Notes: generated by a model from the sequence alone, not told the origin. A DNA stretch of 6,144 nt from Anaerolineales bacterium (GCA_024643945.1 JAHELX010000384.1:1-6144), one strand, 5' to 3'. Positions 1 through 6,043 are shown, counted from the first letter of the stretch. A program made the numbers and translations.

Positions 1-847
1 TGGGCACTTCTCCTTTCAGAATGATCCGCTGCCGCTTTCTTTCGAGCTTGGGGTCGGGCAGCGGCACCGCCGAGATGAGCGACTGGGTATAGGGGTGTAG
101 TGGGTCATCGAACAGAGTCTTCTTGTCGCACAACTCCATGATTTTGCCCAGATACATGACTGCGATGCGGTGCGAGATATGTTTCACCATACTCAGGTCG
201 TGGGCGATAAAGAGGTAGGTCAGGCCCAATTGCCCCTGTAAGTCTTGCAATAAGTTCACTACCTGGGCCTGGATAGAGACATCCAGCGCTGAGATAGGCT
301 CGTCGCACACGACAAAGCTGGGATTCAACGAAAGTGCCCGCGCGATGCCGATGCGCTGCCTTTGGCCGCCGGAGAACTCGTGGGGAAAGCGGCGTATGTA
401 GGCCGGGTTCATGCCTACCAGGTTCAGCAATTCTGCCACCCGATCCTCCAGTTCCTTGCCTTTCATGATGCCGTGGATGACTAATGGCTCGCCGACGATT
501 TTGCCTACCGAGTGACGCGGGTTGAGCGAGGAATAGGGGTCCTGGAAGATCATCTGCATCTTGGGACGCAGCCAGCGCAATTCCCCAGGACTTAGCTGCG
601 TCAATTCTTGATCTTCAAAGAAAACCTGGCCAGAGGTGGCCCGCTGCAACTGTAAGATGGCCCGCCCGGTAGTGGATTTGCCACAACCGCTTTCGCCCAC
701 CAGGCCCAGCGTTTCTCCTGGCTTGATCTCAAACGAAATGCCATCCACAGCTTTCACCGCGCCCAACCGGCGGTTCAACAGGCCGCCGGTAATAGGAAAA
801 TGCTTTTTTAGATTTCGTACCCGCAGCAGCACATCGCTCTCAGTCAT
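1..847 (-). CDS. dppF: Dipeptide/oligopeptide ABC transporter ATP-binding protein, DppF/OppF type (3' end beyond window)
   Basis: Cytoplasmic ATPase subunit that should pair with the DppD-type ATPase to drive import through the DppB/DppC channel. Reading the minus strand from the ATG at 847 gives 282 codons without a stop, beginning [18 protein letters not shown]; the gene leaves the window at base 1. Visible motifs: Walker [10 protein letters not shown] at residues 51-59, Q-loop Q102 in [14 protein letters not shown] signature FSGGQRQR at 158-165, Walker B FVVCDEP at 178-184 with catalytic E183, D-loop ALD at 187-189, switch H216, and the HPYT motif at 251-254 that opens the oligopeptide-family C-terminal extension. 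Family members are usually about 320-340 residues, so roughly 40-60 are missing, including any cysteine cluster. The start overlaps the end of the DppD-type gene by 8 bp (ATGACTGA), with a G7 tract 6 nt upstream as ribosome binding site. Family is certain; substrate is unknown and the symbol is a family name only. Confidence 0.95.
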   Translation of the reverse strand, partial: MTESDVLLRVRNLKKHFPITGGLLNRRLGAVKAVDGISFEIKPGETLGLVGESGCGKSTTGRAILQLQRATSGQVFFEDQELTQLSPGELRWLRPKMQMIFQDPYSSLNPRHSVGKIVGEPLVIHGIMKGKELEDRVAELLNLVGMNPAYIRRFPHEFSGGQRQRIGIARALSLNPSFVVCDEPISALDVSIQAQVVNLLQDLQGQLGLTYLFIAHDLSMVKHISHRIAVMYLGKIMELCDKKTLFDDPLHPYTQSLISAVPLPDPKLERKRQRIILKGEVP

Positions 848-1844
848 CTCGTGCCCCCCCTTTTTCGATATCGTAGAAGCAAGATACCTGGTGCCGCACG
901 CCTAACGGCATCAAGGGCGGGATTTCCTCCCAGCAGCGGTCAAGAGCATAGGGACACCGAGGCGCAAAGGGGCAATGAGTGATCGATATCAGCAAGTCTG
1001 GTGGCGTACCCTCGATGCTCACCAGCCGTCTGGATTCGGTGGCATCCAGGCGAGGCAAAGCGCCGAGCAAACCCAGGGTGTAGGGATGCTGGGGGCGTTC
1101 GTACAAGTCATCTACCGACGCAATTTCAGCCACCCGCCCTGCATACATGACCAGCACCCGTTCGGCCAGCCCAGCCACGACGCCCAGGTCATGGGTAATC
1201 CAAATCACTGTCACGCCGATTTCTTCCCGCAATCGCTTGAACAGGTCCACAATCTGCGCCTGGATGGTCACGTCCAGGGCAGTGGTTGGCTCATCGGCAA
1301 TGACAATTTCGGGCGTGCAGGCGATGGCGATGGCAATCATCACGCGTTGACGCATACCGCCCGAGAATTGATGCGGATAGTTGTTGTAGCGCATTTCCGG
1401 GTCGGGAATGCCTACCTGGGCGAGCAGCCTGATCGTATTTTTATGGGCCTGTTCGCGGCTCATCCCCAAATGCTTGGTCAGGATCTCAGAGATTTGCTCT
1501 CCAATGGTCAAAATGGGGTTCAGCGAGGACATTGGGTCCTGGAAAATGAATCCTATCTGGCCTCCCCGCACTGCGCGCAGCTCCGCTGGTGACATTTGAA
1601 GCAAGTCACGTCGGCCTCCGCTGCCAGTGAAGAACGCCTCGCCTCCTTCCACTTTGCCAGGCGGTGACGGGATGAGACCCAGGATTGACATCATCGTCAC
1701 ACTTTTGCCGCTGCCGCTCTCGCCCACAATAGCCAGCGTCTCGCCATCTTTGAGATCAAAACTAACGCCGTTTACGGCGTGGACAACGCCATCCAGGGTA
1801 TAGAACTTGGTGACGAGGTCTTTGACCTCCAGAACAGTTGACAT
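840..1844 (-). CDS. dppD: Dipeptide/oligopeptide ABC transporter ATP-binding protein, DppD/OppD type
   Basis: Cytoplasmic ATPase, 334 residues, the usual length for DppD/OppD. Visible motifs: Walker A GESGSGKS at 41-48, Q102 of the Q-loop in [11 protein letters not shown], signature FSGGMRQR at 160-167, Walker B IVIADEP at 180-186 with catalytic E185, D-loop ALD at 189-191 and switch H218. The C-terminal oligopeptide-family extension starts at HPYT (253-256) and carries four cysteines, C291, C297, C304 and C322, in [14 protein letters not shown] plus a later SC. In structurally studied homologues this cluster binds a [4Fe-4S] centre; binding here is inferred. The ATG at 1844 follows a GGGAGGAG site by 7 nt. 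The gene lies 41 bp downstream of the DppC-type gene and its TGA (842-840) overlaps the next ATPase start. Family certain, substrate not determinable. Confidence 0.96.
   Translation of the reverse strand: MSTVLEVKDLVTKFYTLDGVVHAVNGVSFDLKDGETLAIVGESGSGKSVTMMSILGLIPSPPGKVEGGEAFFTGSGGRRDLLQMSPAELRAVRGGQIGFIFQDPMSSLNPILTIGEQISEILTKHLGMSREQAHKNTIRLLAQVGIPDPEMRYNNYPHQFSGGMRQRVMIAIAIACTPEIVIADEPTTALDVTIQAQIVDLFKRLREEIGVTVIWITHDLGVVAGLAERVLVMYAGRVAEIASVDDLYERPQHPYTLGLLGALPRLDATESRRLVSIEGTPPDLLISITHCPFAPRCPYALDRCWEEIPPLMPLGVRHQVSCFYDIEKGGARDD
854..865 (-). promoter_or_regulatory. Ribosome binding site of the DppF-type gene inside the DppD-type gene
   Basis: On the minus strand AAAAAGGGGGGG ends 6 nt before the ATG at 847. 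It lies within the last codons of the upstream ATPase gene (GAA AAA GGG GGG GCA). Together with the 8-bp gene overlap it suggests coupled translation of the two ATPases. A pure G7 tract is less usual than GGAGG as a Shine-Dalgarno sequence. Confidence 0.6.
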
Positions 1845-1851
1845 TTCCAGA

Positions 1852-1859
1852 CTCCTCCC
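1852..1859 (-). promoter_or_regulatory. Ribosome binding site of the DppD-type gene
   Basis: GGGAGGAG on the minus strand, 7 nt before the ATG at 1844. It fixes that start and gives this gene independent initiation, unlike the overlapping DppF-type and DppC-type genes. The 41-bp gap around it shows no terminator. Confidence 0.8.
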
Positions 1860-1885
1860 AGCGCGAGGTCAGGACGATCCTATTC

Positions 1886-2812
1886 TCATTTCCTTGAGCG
1901 GCGCAGGCGCGGATCAAGCACATCGCGCAGCCAATCGCCCAGCAAGTTCATACCCAGCGAGGTGAACATGATAGCCAGCCCGGGGAAGGTGGCAATCCAG
2001 GGAGCGCTGGTCAGATAGTCGCGTCCTTTGGACAGCATGTTACCCCAACTGGGCACAGTGGGTGGCACGCTCAGGCCCAGAAAGCCCAGACCGGCCTCAT
2101 AGAAAATCATGCGCGACATCTCAAAAGTTGCCAGGGTGACGAGGGGGCCCATGAGATTAGGCAGGATATGGTCGAAGACGATGCGTCCCCGGCGTGCTCC
2201 CGCGCAGATGGCCGATTCTACGTAGCCCGATTCGCGTATGCGCAACACCTCACCGCGCGTGACACGGGCGAAGATCGGCGAGTCGGTGATGCCAAAAATC
2301 AGGATGACGTTCAACAGGCTGCGGCCCAGGATAGAGGCGATAAACACCACGAACAGAAGGTATGGCAGCGACAACACCAGATTCACCACATTTACAATAA
2401 TAGCATCTACCCGGCCTCCGACATAGCCAGCGATGGCCCCCAGGATCAGGCCAATGCCGCCCGCAATCAGTACACCGAAGAAGCCGACGGTCAGTGATAC
2501 GCGCGCCCCGTAAAGAATGCGACTGAAGATATCTCGACCCAGGTTGTCAGTACCGAAAAGGTGTTCCCAACTCCCCTCCGCGCTCCAGGCAGGGGGCATT
2601 TTATTGTCGCGCAGATTCTGCTGCAGCGGGTCGTATGGCGCAAGCTGCCGCGCAAACACGGCCGACACAACCACCGTCAGGAACAATATTATCCCGATGA
2701 CACCACTCCGATCGCGCCACAGGAAGCGTCCCCAATAGGCCACGCGGTCCGCAAAAGTGGGCTCAATATCCAGCAAACTATCTGCCGTTTGGACTGTTTC
2801 TCTAGTTACCAT
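1886..2812 (-). CDS. dppC: Peptide-type ABC transporter permease, DppC/OppC type
   Basis: Inner-membrane permease, 308 residues from the chosen start, pairing with the DppB-type subunit to form the translocation channel. Features: hydrophilic N-terminal arm, first membrane segment about 37-54, the OppC-family stretch LFGTDNLGRDIFSR at 85-98, membrane segments near 107-129, 138-162 and 165-182, the EAA-type coupling loop at about 197-219 (YVESAICAGA...HILPN) that contacts an ATPase, then GLGFLGLSVPPTVPSWG at 241-257, a last membrane segment near 273-292, and the family ending LLGDWLRDVLDPRLR. An upstream in-frame ATG at 2848 would add 12 residues, but it has no ribosome binding site and lies deeper in the upstream gene. 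The ATG at 2812 has GAGGA 6 nt ahead and overlaps the DppB-type stop by 11 bp, so I prefer it. Family certain; substrate unknown. Confidence 0.95.
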   Translation of the reverse strand: MVTRETVQTADSLLDIEPTFADRVAYWGRFLWRDRSGVIGIILFLTVVVSAVFARQLAPYDPLQQNLRDNKMPPAWSAEGSWEHLFGTDNLGRDIFSRILYGARVSLTVGFFGVLIAGGIGLILGAIAGYVGGRVDAIIVNVVNLVLSLPYLLFVVFIASILGRSLLNVILIFGITDSPIFARVTRGEVLRIRESGYVESAICAGARRGRIVFDHILPNLMGPLVTLATFEMSRMIFYEAGLGFLGLSVPPTVPSWGNMLSKGRDYLTSAPWIATFPGLAIMFTSLGMNLLGDWLRDVLDPRLRRSRK

Positions 2813-3722
2813 AGCGGATCCTCGGGTCAATAATTGTGTAGGCCACATCGGTCAGCAGATTGATCGCCAATACAACCAGGCTGGTGAAAAAAGCGATGGC
2901 TTGCACCAGGTAAAAGTCCCGCCAGCCAATGGCCTGCTCAATCAACTGCCCCATGCCGGGCCAGGCGAAAATCGTCTCAATGTAAATGGAACCACCCAGC
3001 ATATAACCGAACTGGACGCCAATGACACTCACCAGGGGGATCGCAACGTTTCGGAGTACGTGCTTGGTGTAGATCACTCTAGGTTCCAGGCCCTTGCTGT
3101 GGGCTGTCCGGATGAAGTCCTCACCCCGGACTTCCAACACGGCCGAGCGCGTCAAACGCACCAACTGGCCTATAGTAGGTAAGCCCAATACAAAGGCTGG
3201 CATAATCACCGATTTCCAATCGTCGCGGCCAAAAGAGGGGAACCAACCCAGCTTCACGGCGAAGAGGAGAATCATAATCAAAGCCAGCCAGAAGTTGGGG
3301 ATGCTCTGCCCGAACAAGGCCAGGCCACGCCCCAGCGAATCGATGAAGCTGCCCGGGTTGAAGCCGCCAATCAAGCCCAATGGGATGGCAACCACTACTG
3401 CCATAAGCAGCGCCACACTGGCAAGCTCCACCGTAGCCGGCAGTCGTTCCAGTACTAAGGAGAGCGCCGGTATCTTGAAGTGCAAAGACTTGCCAAAGTC
3501 GCCCACGACCGCTCCAGTCATAAATTCCATGAACTGGACGATTATAGGGCGGTTGAAGCCCATTACCTCCCGGAAAGCCTCGATCTGCTCTGGGGAGGCT
3601 TCCCGCGGCATCATCAACCTTGCCGGATCCCCGGTGACGCGCACCATGGCGAAGACCAGGAGCAGAACCCCGAATAGAAGCACCACTGACTGAACTAGTC
3701 TGACCAGAAAATATCGGTACAT
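2802..3722 (-). CDS. dppB: Peptide-type ABC transporter permease, DppB/OppB type
   Basis: Inner-membrane permease, 306 residues, the usual length for DppB. Features: N-terminal MYRYFLVRLVQSV followed by the first membrane segment (about 9-29), the family motif GDP at 31-33, an external loop with the GFNRPIIVQ stretch at 55-63 and GDFGKSL at 74-80, membrane segments near 98-121, 131-156, 172-189, 226-248 and 271-291, and an EAA-type loop at about 203-225 (DFIRTAHSKGL...HVLRN) that docks on an ATPase. The hallmarks ETIFAWPGMGQL (249-260) and the ending IIDPRIRYG (297-305) are both present. The ATG at 3722 has GAAAGGT 7 nt ahead. The stop overlaps the DppC-type start by 11 bp, so the two permeases are probably coupled. 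The gene lies 126 bp after the SBP gene, separated by a hairpin. Family certain; substrate unknown. Confidence 0.96.
   Translation of the reverse strand: MYRYFLVRLVQSVVLLFGVLLLVFAMVRVTGDPARLMMPREASPEQIEAFREVMGFNRPIIVQFMEFMTGAVVGDFGKSLHFKIPALSLVLERLPATVELASVALLMAVVVAIPLGLIGGFNPGSFIDSLGRGLALFGQSIPNFWLALIMILLFAVKLGWFPSFGRDDWKSVIMPAFVLGLPTIGQLVRLTRSAVLEVRGEDFIRTAHSKGLEPRVIYTKHVLRNVAIPLVSVIGVQFGYMLGGSIYIETIFAWPGMGQLIEQAIGWRDFYLVQAIAFFTSLVVLAINLLTDVAYTIIDPRIRYGN
2819..2823 (-). promoter_or_regulatory. Ribosome binding site that decides the DppC-type start
   Basis: GAGGA on the minus strand, 6 nt before the ATG at 2812, inside the last codons of the DppB-type gene. The longer alternative start at 2848 is preceded by ATCAATCTGCTGACCG, which has no purine-rich site. 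Confidence 0.65.
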
Positions 3723-3729
3723 AAATGCT

Positions 3730-3736
3730 ACCTTTC
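3730..3736 (-). promoter_or_regulatory. Ribosome binding site of the DppB-type gene
   Basis: GAAAGGT on the minus strand, 7 nt before the ATG at 3722. It is weaker than the sites before the SBP and DppD-type genes, which fits lower permease synthesis. Confidence 0.55.
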
Positions 3737-3778
3737 GTATAACTACTCAGGCTGATTCAGGTCATATGAACAATACTG

Positions 3779-3805
3779 GGGGAGGGCGGCGTCAGCGCCC
3801 TCCCC
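3779..3805 (-). terminator. GC-rich hairpin between the SBP and permease genes (attenuator or mRNA-stabilising element)
   Basis: GGGGAGGGCG (3779-3788) and CGCCCTCCCC (3796-3805) form a perfect 10-bp stem with a 7-nt loop. It begins 43 bases after the SBP stop on the minus strand. No uridine run follows (CCAGTATTGTTCAT), so a full intrinsic terminator is unlikely. Such hairpins between a binding-protein gene and its permease genes are known to protect the upstream message from 3' exonucleases or to cause partial termination, as with malE-malF. That role here is inferred from position. The rest of the 126-bp gap holds only the ribosome binding site of the permease gene. Confidence 0.65.
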
Positions 3806-3848
3806 GTAGGTTCACCGCTCTAACTGGGCTCCGAAAGAGTACAACCTG

Positions 3849-5525
3849 CTACTCTTCGATAACCCACGCATCTTTCAAGAAGTAGTCCTCGGCCCCGCGG
3901 GGCTTATAGTTTTGCACTCTCACATTCAGCGCTTCGAAAGTCTCGGGCACATACAGGTTGATGAAGGGCGGGTTCTCCATCATGTACGCCTGCAACTCGC
4001 GATACAACCCTGCCCGCTTTTCGTCATCCACTGTTTTCCCGATCTGCGCAAGCAACTCGTCTATCTTAGGATCAGACCAGGAGGAGTAGCTGGCGTTCTC
4101 TCCTCCCAGGCCACCGATCAAGCGCGGCAGAGCCTCACCACTCCTTTCAGACCAGCTGTCGCCGAAGAGAGGCGGTAATTGCTTCTCGGCTTCCAGATCC
4201 CAGTATTGGCCGGATTCCATGATCTGGAGGTCAGCCTGAATTCCGACCTCGGCCAGATAACCCACGATGGCCTCACATACTTCCTCAAAGTGCGTGTAAG
4301 CGCCGGCCGGACAGGCAAAGCCCATTGTGAATCCATCTGGATACCCAGCCTCGGTCAGCAGCGCGCGAGCTTTATCAGGATCGTAGGGATAGGGTTCGAT
4401 GGTATCGTCGTAACCCAGGTCAACCGGCGTAATGAGGCCTGTCGACAGCCGGCCATAGCCATCGAACAACTGGTCGATGATGGCCTGGCGATCGACCGCA
4501 TAGTTCATGGCCTGTCTCACCTGGGGATCCTCGGTCGGTTGACCAACGCCGGTGGTCAAATTGTTGAAAGCAATGTAGAAGGCACGATCCACCGGATATC
4601 TCAGGACCCTGACGTTGGACAAGCCAAGCAAAGTCTTAGCCTCCTCTGAGGACAGGCGAGTGACGATATCCACTTCACCCGTCTGAATGGCAGCCACCCG
4701 GGTGGCCGATTCGGGGATCGAGCGGAAGATCAATGTCTCAACCTTGGGTCGGCCTTTGTCCCAGTAATTCGGATTAGCCTTGTAGACGATGCGATCTCCT
4801 TTCACCCACTCCTCAAACATGAAGGGTCCGGTCCCGATCGGGTGCTGGGTGAAGCCGTCCTCGCCAACCTCGGCGATGTACTGGGGGGGCACGATTGCCC
4901 AATGCTCAGCCACAATGGCCAGGAAAAGTGGGTCGGGCTCTTCCGTGGTGATCTTGACCGTGTAGTCATCGATCTTCTCCACCGACTTGGCTCTTCCCCA
5001 ACGGTCACTCCATTCCATCTCAGGTCTGCTTCCACGTTCCCAGGAAAAGACCACGGCGTCGGCAGTGAACGGCTCACCGTTGTGGAAAGTGACATCTTTC
5101 CGCAGATGGAAGGTGTACTCCATGCCATCCTCGGAAACGTCCCAACTCTCGGCCAGTGCCGGCACCTTGTTGCCATCATCGTCAATCCAGACCAGGCTGT
5201 CGTAGAGCTGCCAGGCAGCATTTTCAGCGTTCCGTTCCGCGGTGGTCGCCACGTCGAGAGAGTTGGGGAAAGTGGTGAGGGCAACCATCAGAGTCCCCAT
5301 CGGCTTTGCTTCGGGTTGTACCTCTTTGATCACCTCCACCGTCTTTTCGACCTCCACGGTCTTGATGACTTCAACTTGTTTTTCGACTTCCACCGTCTTG
5401 ATGACTTCAACTTGCTTCTCGACGGTTTGAATAACGGTTTGCGGGGTAGGCGCCGGGCCACACTGAGTGGCCAGCAAGCCCAATACAACCAGGGTACCCA
5501 GGACAATGAATATCTTGGTCTTCAC
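3849..5525 (-). CDS. Extracellular solute-binding protein, family 5 (peptide/nickel-type ABC importer)
   Basis: Captures the substrate outside the membrane and delivers it to the DppB/DppC channel; 558 residues. A hydrophobic signal (5-20) ends at LLATQC22, probably the lipid-anchored cysteine, though Gln at -1 is not a classic lipobox residue. A Pro/Thr/Gln stretch follows, then three 12-residue repeats of the form VEKQVEVIKTVE (35-70), a linker typical of Chloroflexota SBPs. The family-5 domain spans roughly 77-540: LAESWDVSEDGMEYTFHLR (124-142), FHNGEPFTADAVVFSW (147-162), GTGPFMFEEW (231-240), NPNYWDKG (251-258), VRQAMNYAVDR (336-346) and YDPDKARALLTEAGY (381-395). Apart from C22 the only cysteines are C405 and C417, a possible disulphide. 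The start codon is GTG, supported by GGAGGGAGG 8 nt upstream. First gene of the operon. Family certain; ligand not predictable, so no symbol is given. Confidence 0.95.
   Translation of the reverse strand: MKTKIFIVLGTLVVLGLLATQCGPAPTPQTVIQTVEKQVEVIKTVEVEKQVEVIKTVEVEKTVEVIKEVQPEAKPMGTLMVALTTFPNSLDVATTAERNAENAAWQLYDSLVWIDDDGNKVPALAESWDVSEDGMEYTFHLRKDVTFHNGEPFTADAVVFSWERGSRPEMEWSDRWGRAKSVEKIDDYTVKITTEEPDPLFLAIVAEHWAIVPPQYIAEVGEDGFTQHPIGTGPFMFEEWVKGDRIVYKANPNYWDKGRPKVETLIFRSIPESATRVAAIQTGEVDIVTRLSSEEAKTLLGLSNVRVLRYPVDRAFYIAFNNLTTGVGQPTEDPQVRQAMNYAVDRQAIIDQLFDGYGRLSTGLITPVDLGYDDTIEPYPYDPDKARALLTEAGYPDGFTMGFACPAGAYTHFEEVCEAIVGYLAEVGIQADLQIMESGQYWDLEAEKQLPPLFGDSWSERSGEALPRLIGGLGGENASYSSWSDPKIDELLAQIGKTVDDEKRAGLYRELQAYMMENPPFINLYVPETFEALNVRVQNYKPRGAEDYFLKDAWVIEE
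5316..5423 (-). repeat. Three tandem 36-bp units coding for the VEK-rich linker of the SBP
   Basis: Units at 5388-5423, 5352-5387 and 5316-5351 encode VEKQVEVIKTVE, VEKQVEVIKTVE and VEKTVEVIKEVQ. The first two encode identical peptides and differ at four of 36 bases; the third is more diverged. The repeat lies between the lipid-anchor cysteine and the folded domain, so it is probably a spacer between membrane and ligand-binding domain. Its alternating V/E/K pattern could form an extended or helical stalk. The structure is inferred. Confidence 0.85.
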
Positions 5526-5533
5526 GTTCGTTT

Positions 5534-5542
5534 CCTCCCTCC
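5534..5542 (-). promoter_or_regulatory. Ribosome binding site fixing the GTG start of the SBP
   Basis: GGAGGGAGG on the minus strand ends 8 nt before GTG at 5525-5523. No ATG in the same frame follows before the hydrophobic signal, so GTG is the start. This is the strongest ribosome binding site in the window. Its 3' part, GAGGAAA with the following As, is complementary to a leader segment at 5586-5592. Confidence 0.85.
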
Positions 5543-5555
5543 ATATTAATGATTG

Positions 5556-5572
5556 GCTGAAGCGCTTGTAGC
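5556..5572. promoter_or_regulatory. Imperfect dyad around AAGCGCTT, possible repressor site
   Basis: GCTgAAGCGCTTgtAGC has a perfect 8-bp core, AAGCGCTT (5560-5567), with a CG centre and an outer GCT/AGC match shifted by one base. A CG-centred core resembles operators of LacI-family regulators. It lies 31 bp upstream of the SBP start, inside the inferred leader, where a bound protein would act as a roadblock. An 8-bp palindrome can easily arise by chance. Confidence 0.25.
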
Positions 5573-5585
5573 AATGTCCCTTTCA

Positions 5586-5592
5586 GAGGAAA
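5586..5592 (-). promoter_or_regulatory. Leader segment complementary to the SBP ribosome binding site
   Basis: TTTCCTC on the minus strand (5592-5586) is a perfect 7-nt complement of GAGGAAA (5537-5531), which covers the 3' half of the SBP Shine-Dalgarno region. The same segment could pair instead with GAGG just upstream (GAGG-TGCATTT-CCTC), giving two exclusive structures. This is a possible translational switch. It is inferred from complementarity only. Confidence 0.25.
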
Positions 5593-5623
5593 TGCACCTC
5601 CACCCATCTCATGCCATGCAGGA

Positions 5624-5651
5624 GTTCAGCCTGAGACGGATGTCTCTGAAC
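5624..5651 (-). promoter_or_regulatory. Bulged stem-loop in the SBP leader
   Basis: On the minus strand GTTCA-GAGAC-ATCC-GTCTC-AGGC-TGAAC forms two stacked perfect 5-bp helices with a 4-nt loop and a single-sided 4-nt bulge. It lies about 100 nt before the SBP start. It is too regular for casual sequence but matches no riboswitch consensus I recognise. Confidence 0.45.
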
Positions 5652-5703
5652 CGAAGGTATGACTGGACTTATCACCCCCCTTCCTGATCCCAATGGAAAC
5701 AAC

Positions 5704-5752
5704 GGGAGCCGTCTAATTTCCAACATAGGACGTTGGAAATTAGACGGCTCCC
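5704..5752. repeat. Perfect 21-bp inverted repeat, 7-nt loop
   Basis: The arm at 5704-5724, beginning GGGAGCCGTCTAATTTCC, is repeated exactly in reverse complement at 5732-5752; the loop is ATAGGAC. Neither strand shows a clean T-run after it: AGCAATGATAG on plus, GTTGTTTCCATT on minus. It is therefore a weak candidate for an intrinsic terminator. The minus-strand arm starts where transcription from the promoter candidate at 5760-5788 would begin, so it may form a 5'-terminal stem of the operon message. Alternatives are a terminator of an upstream minus-strand gene or a small palindromic mobile repeat. Confidence 0.8.
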
Positions 5753-5759
5753 AGCAATG

Positions 5760-5788
5760 ATAGTAGATTGAGCGCACCGAAGTGCCAA
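5760..5788 (-). promoter_or_regulatory. Sigma-70-type promoter candidate for the operon
   Basis: Minus strand TTGGCA (5788-5783; 5 of 6 with TTGACA), a 17-bp spacer, and TACTAT (5765-5760; 4 of 6 with TATAAT). The start would be near 5753, giving a leader of about 228 nt. It is the nearest well-spaced promoter to the SBP gene that I found by eye. A 4-bp dyad that would form a C(UUCG)G hairpin (5774-5785) spans the end of the -35 box and the spacer, probably by chance. Confidence 0.4.
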
Positions 5789-5954
5789 TATGTGTCGCGC
5801 GGGAAACGCCTCCCTCGTGACCCAGCCCGAGAAGTAGTCAAGGCATCTGGAATTAAGAATCTCAACACAACCGCTCCATCGCAGGTTCGAGAAGGTTACT
5901 ACCTGCGGGCACTTGCTGGCCCGACCTAGATGCGCTCACACACTTATAGCTTTA

Positions 5955-6043
5955 GGGTCCATAAAAGAATAAGTTCACGCACTACTATCCATTTTGCCTG
6001 AGAAATCCGCCTCAAATGCGGGAAGTTATTCATTTACGGACCC
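5955..6043. mobile_element. MITE-like 89-bp element with 26-nt imperfect terminal inverted repeats
   Basis: The left end (5955-5980), beginning GGGTCCATAAAAGAATAA, matches the reverse complement of the right end (6018-6043), beginning GGGTCCGTAAATGAATAA, at 22 of 26 positions. Both ends are flanked by TTA (5952-5954 and 6044-6046), possibly a 3-bp target duplication. The 37-bp interior has no coding capacity. The arms are internal to no gene and end sharply, which fits a non-autonomous transposon remnant better than a terminator. I cannot name the parent insertion-sequence family. A large RNA hairpin with regulatory function is the alternative. Confidence 0.5.

Noticed and set aside
105..308. 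Minus-strand 67-codon open frame
   Set aside because: It is an out-of-frame shadow of the DppF-type ATPase, whose true frame is open from 847 to base 1 with all ABC motifs in order.
975..1592. Long plus-strand open frame (205 codons) opposite the DppD-type gene
   Set aside because: It is antisense to an intact ATPase with all motifs, has no recognisable domain and no clear ribosome binding site. Other plus-strand frames opposite the permease and SBP genes (3094-3693, 4842-5549 and others) are rejected for the same reason.
2813..2848. Longer DppC-type start at 2848
   Set aside because: There is no Shine-Dalgarno sequence before it and it would add 12 residues unlike the family, while the ATG at 2812 has GAGGA at good spacing.
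5586..5615. T-box riboswitch, because the leader contains TGGGTGGAGGTGC, similar to the T-box core
   Set aside because: The match to AGGGTGGNACCGCG fails in the second half (GGTGCA instead of ACCGCG), and I see no stem I or competing terminator.
5704..5752. Classic rho-independent terminator
   Set aside because: The stem is excellent, but neither strand has a proper T-run immediately after it. The possibility is kept only as an alternative.
5583..5777. Minus-strand 64-codon open frame in the leader
   Set aside because: It runs through both arms of the 21-bp inverted repeat, starts upstream of the preferred transcript start, has no ribosome binding site and no family resemblance. A 9-codon frame at its end (MRWVEVHFL) was considered as a leader peptide but also lacks a binding site.
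5881..5925. tRNA-like fragment, because of GCAGGTTCGAG and short stems
   Set aside because: The dyads are only 5-6 bp, and no acceptor, D or anticodon arm can be assembled around them.
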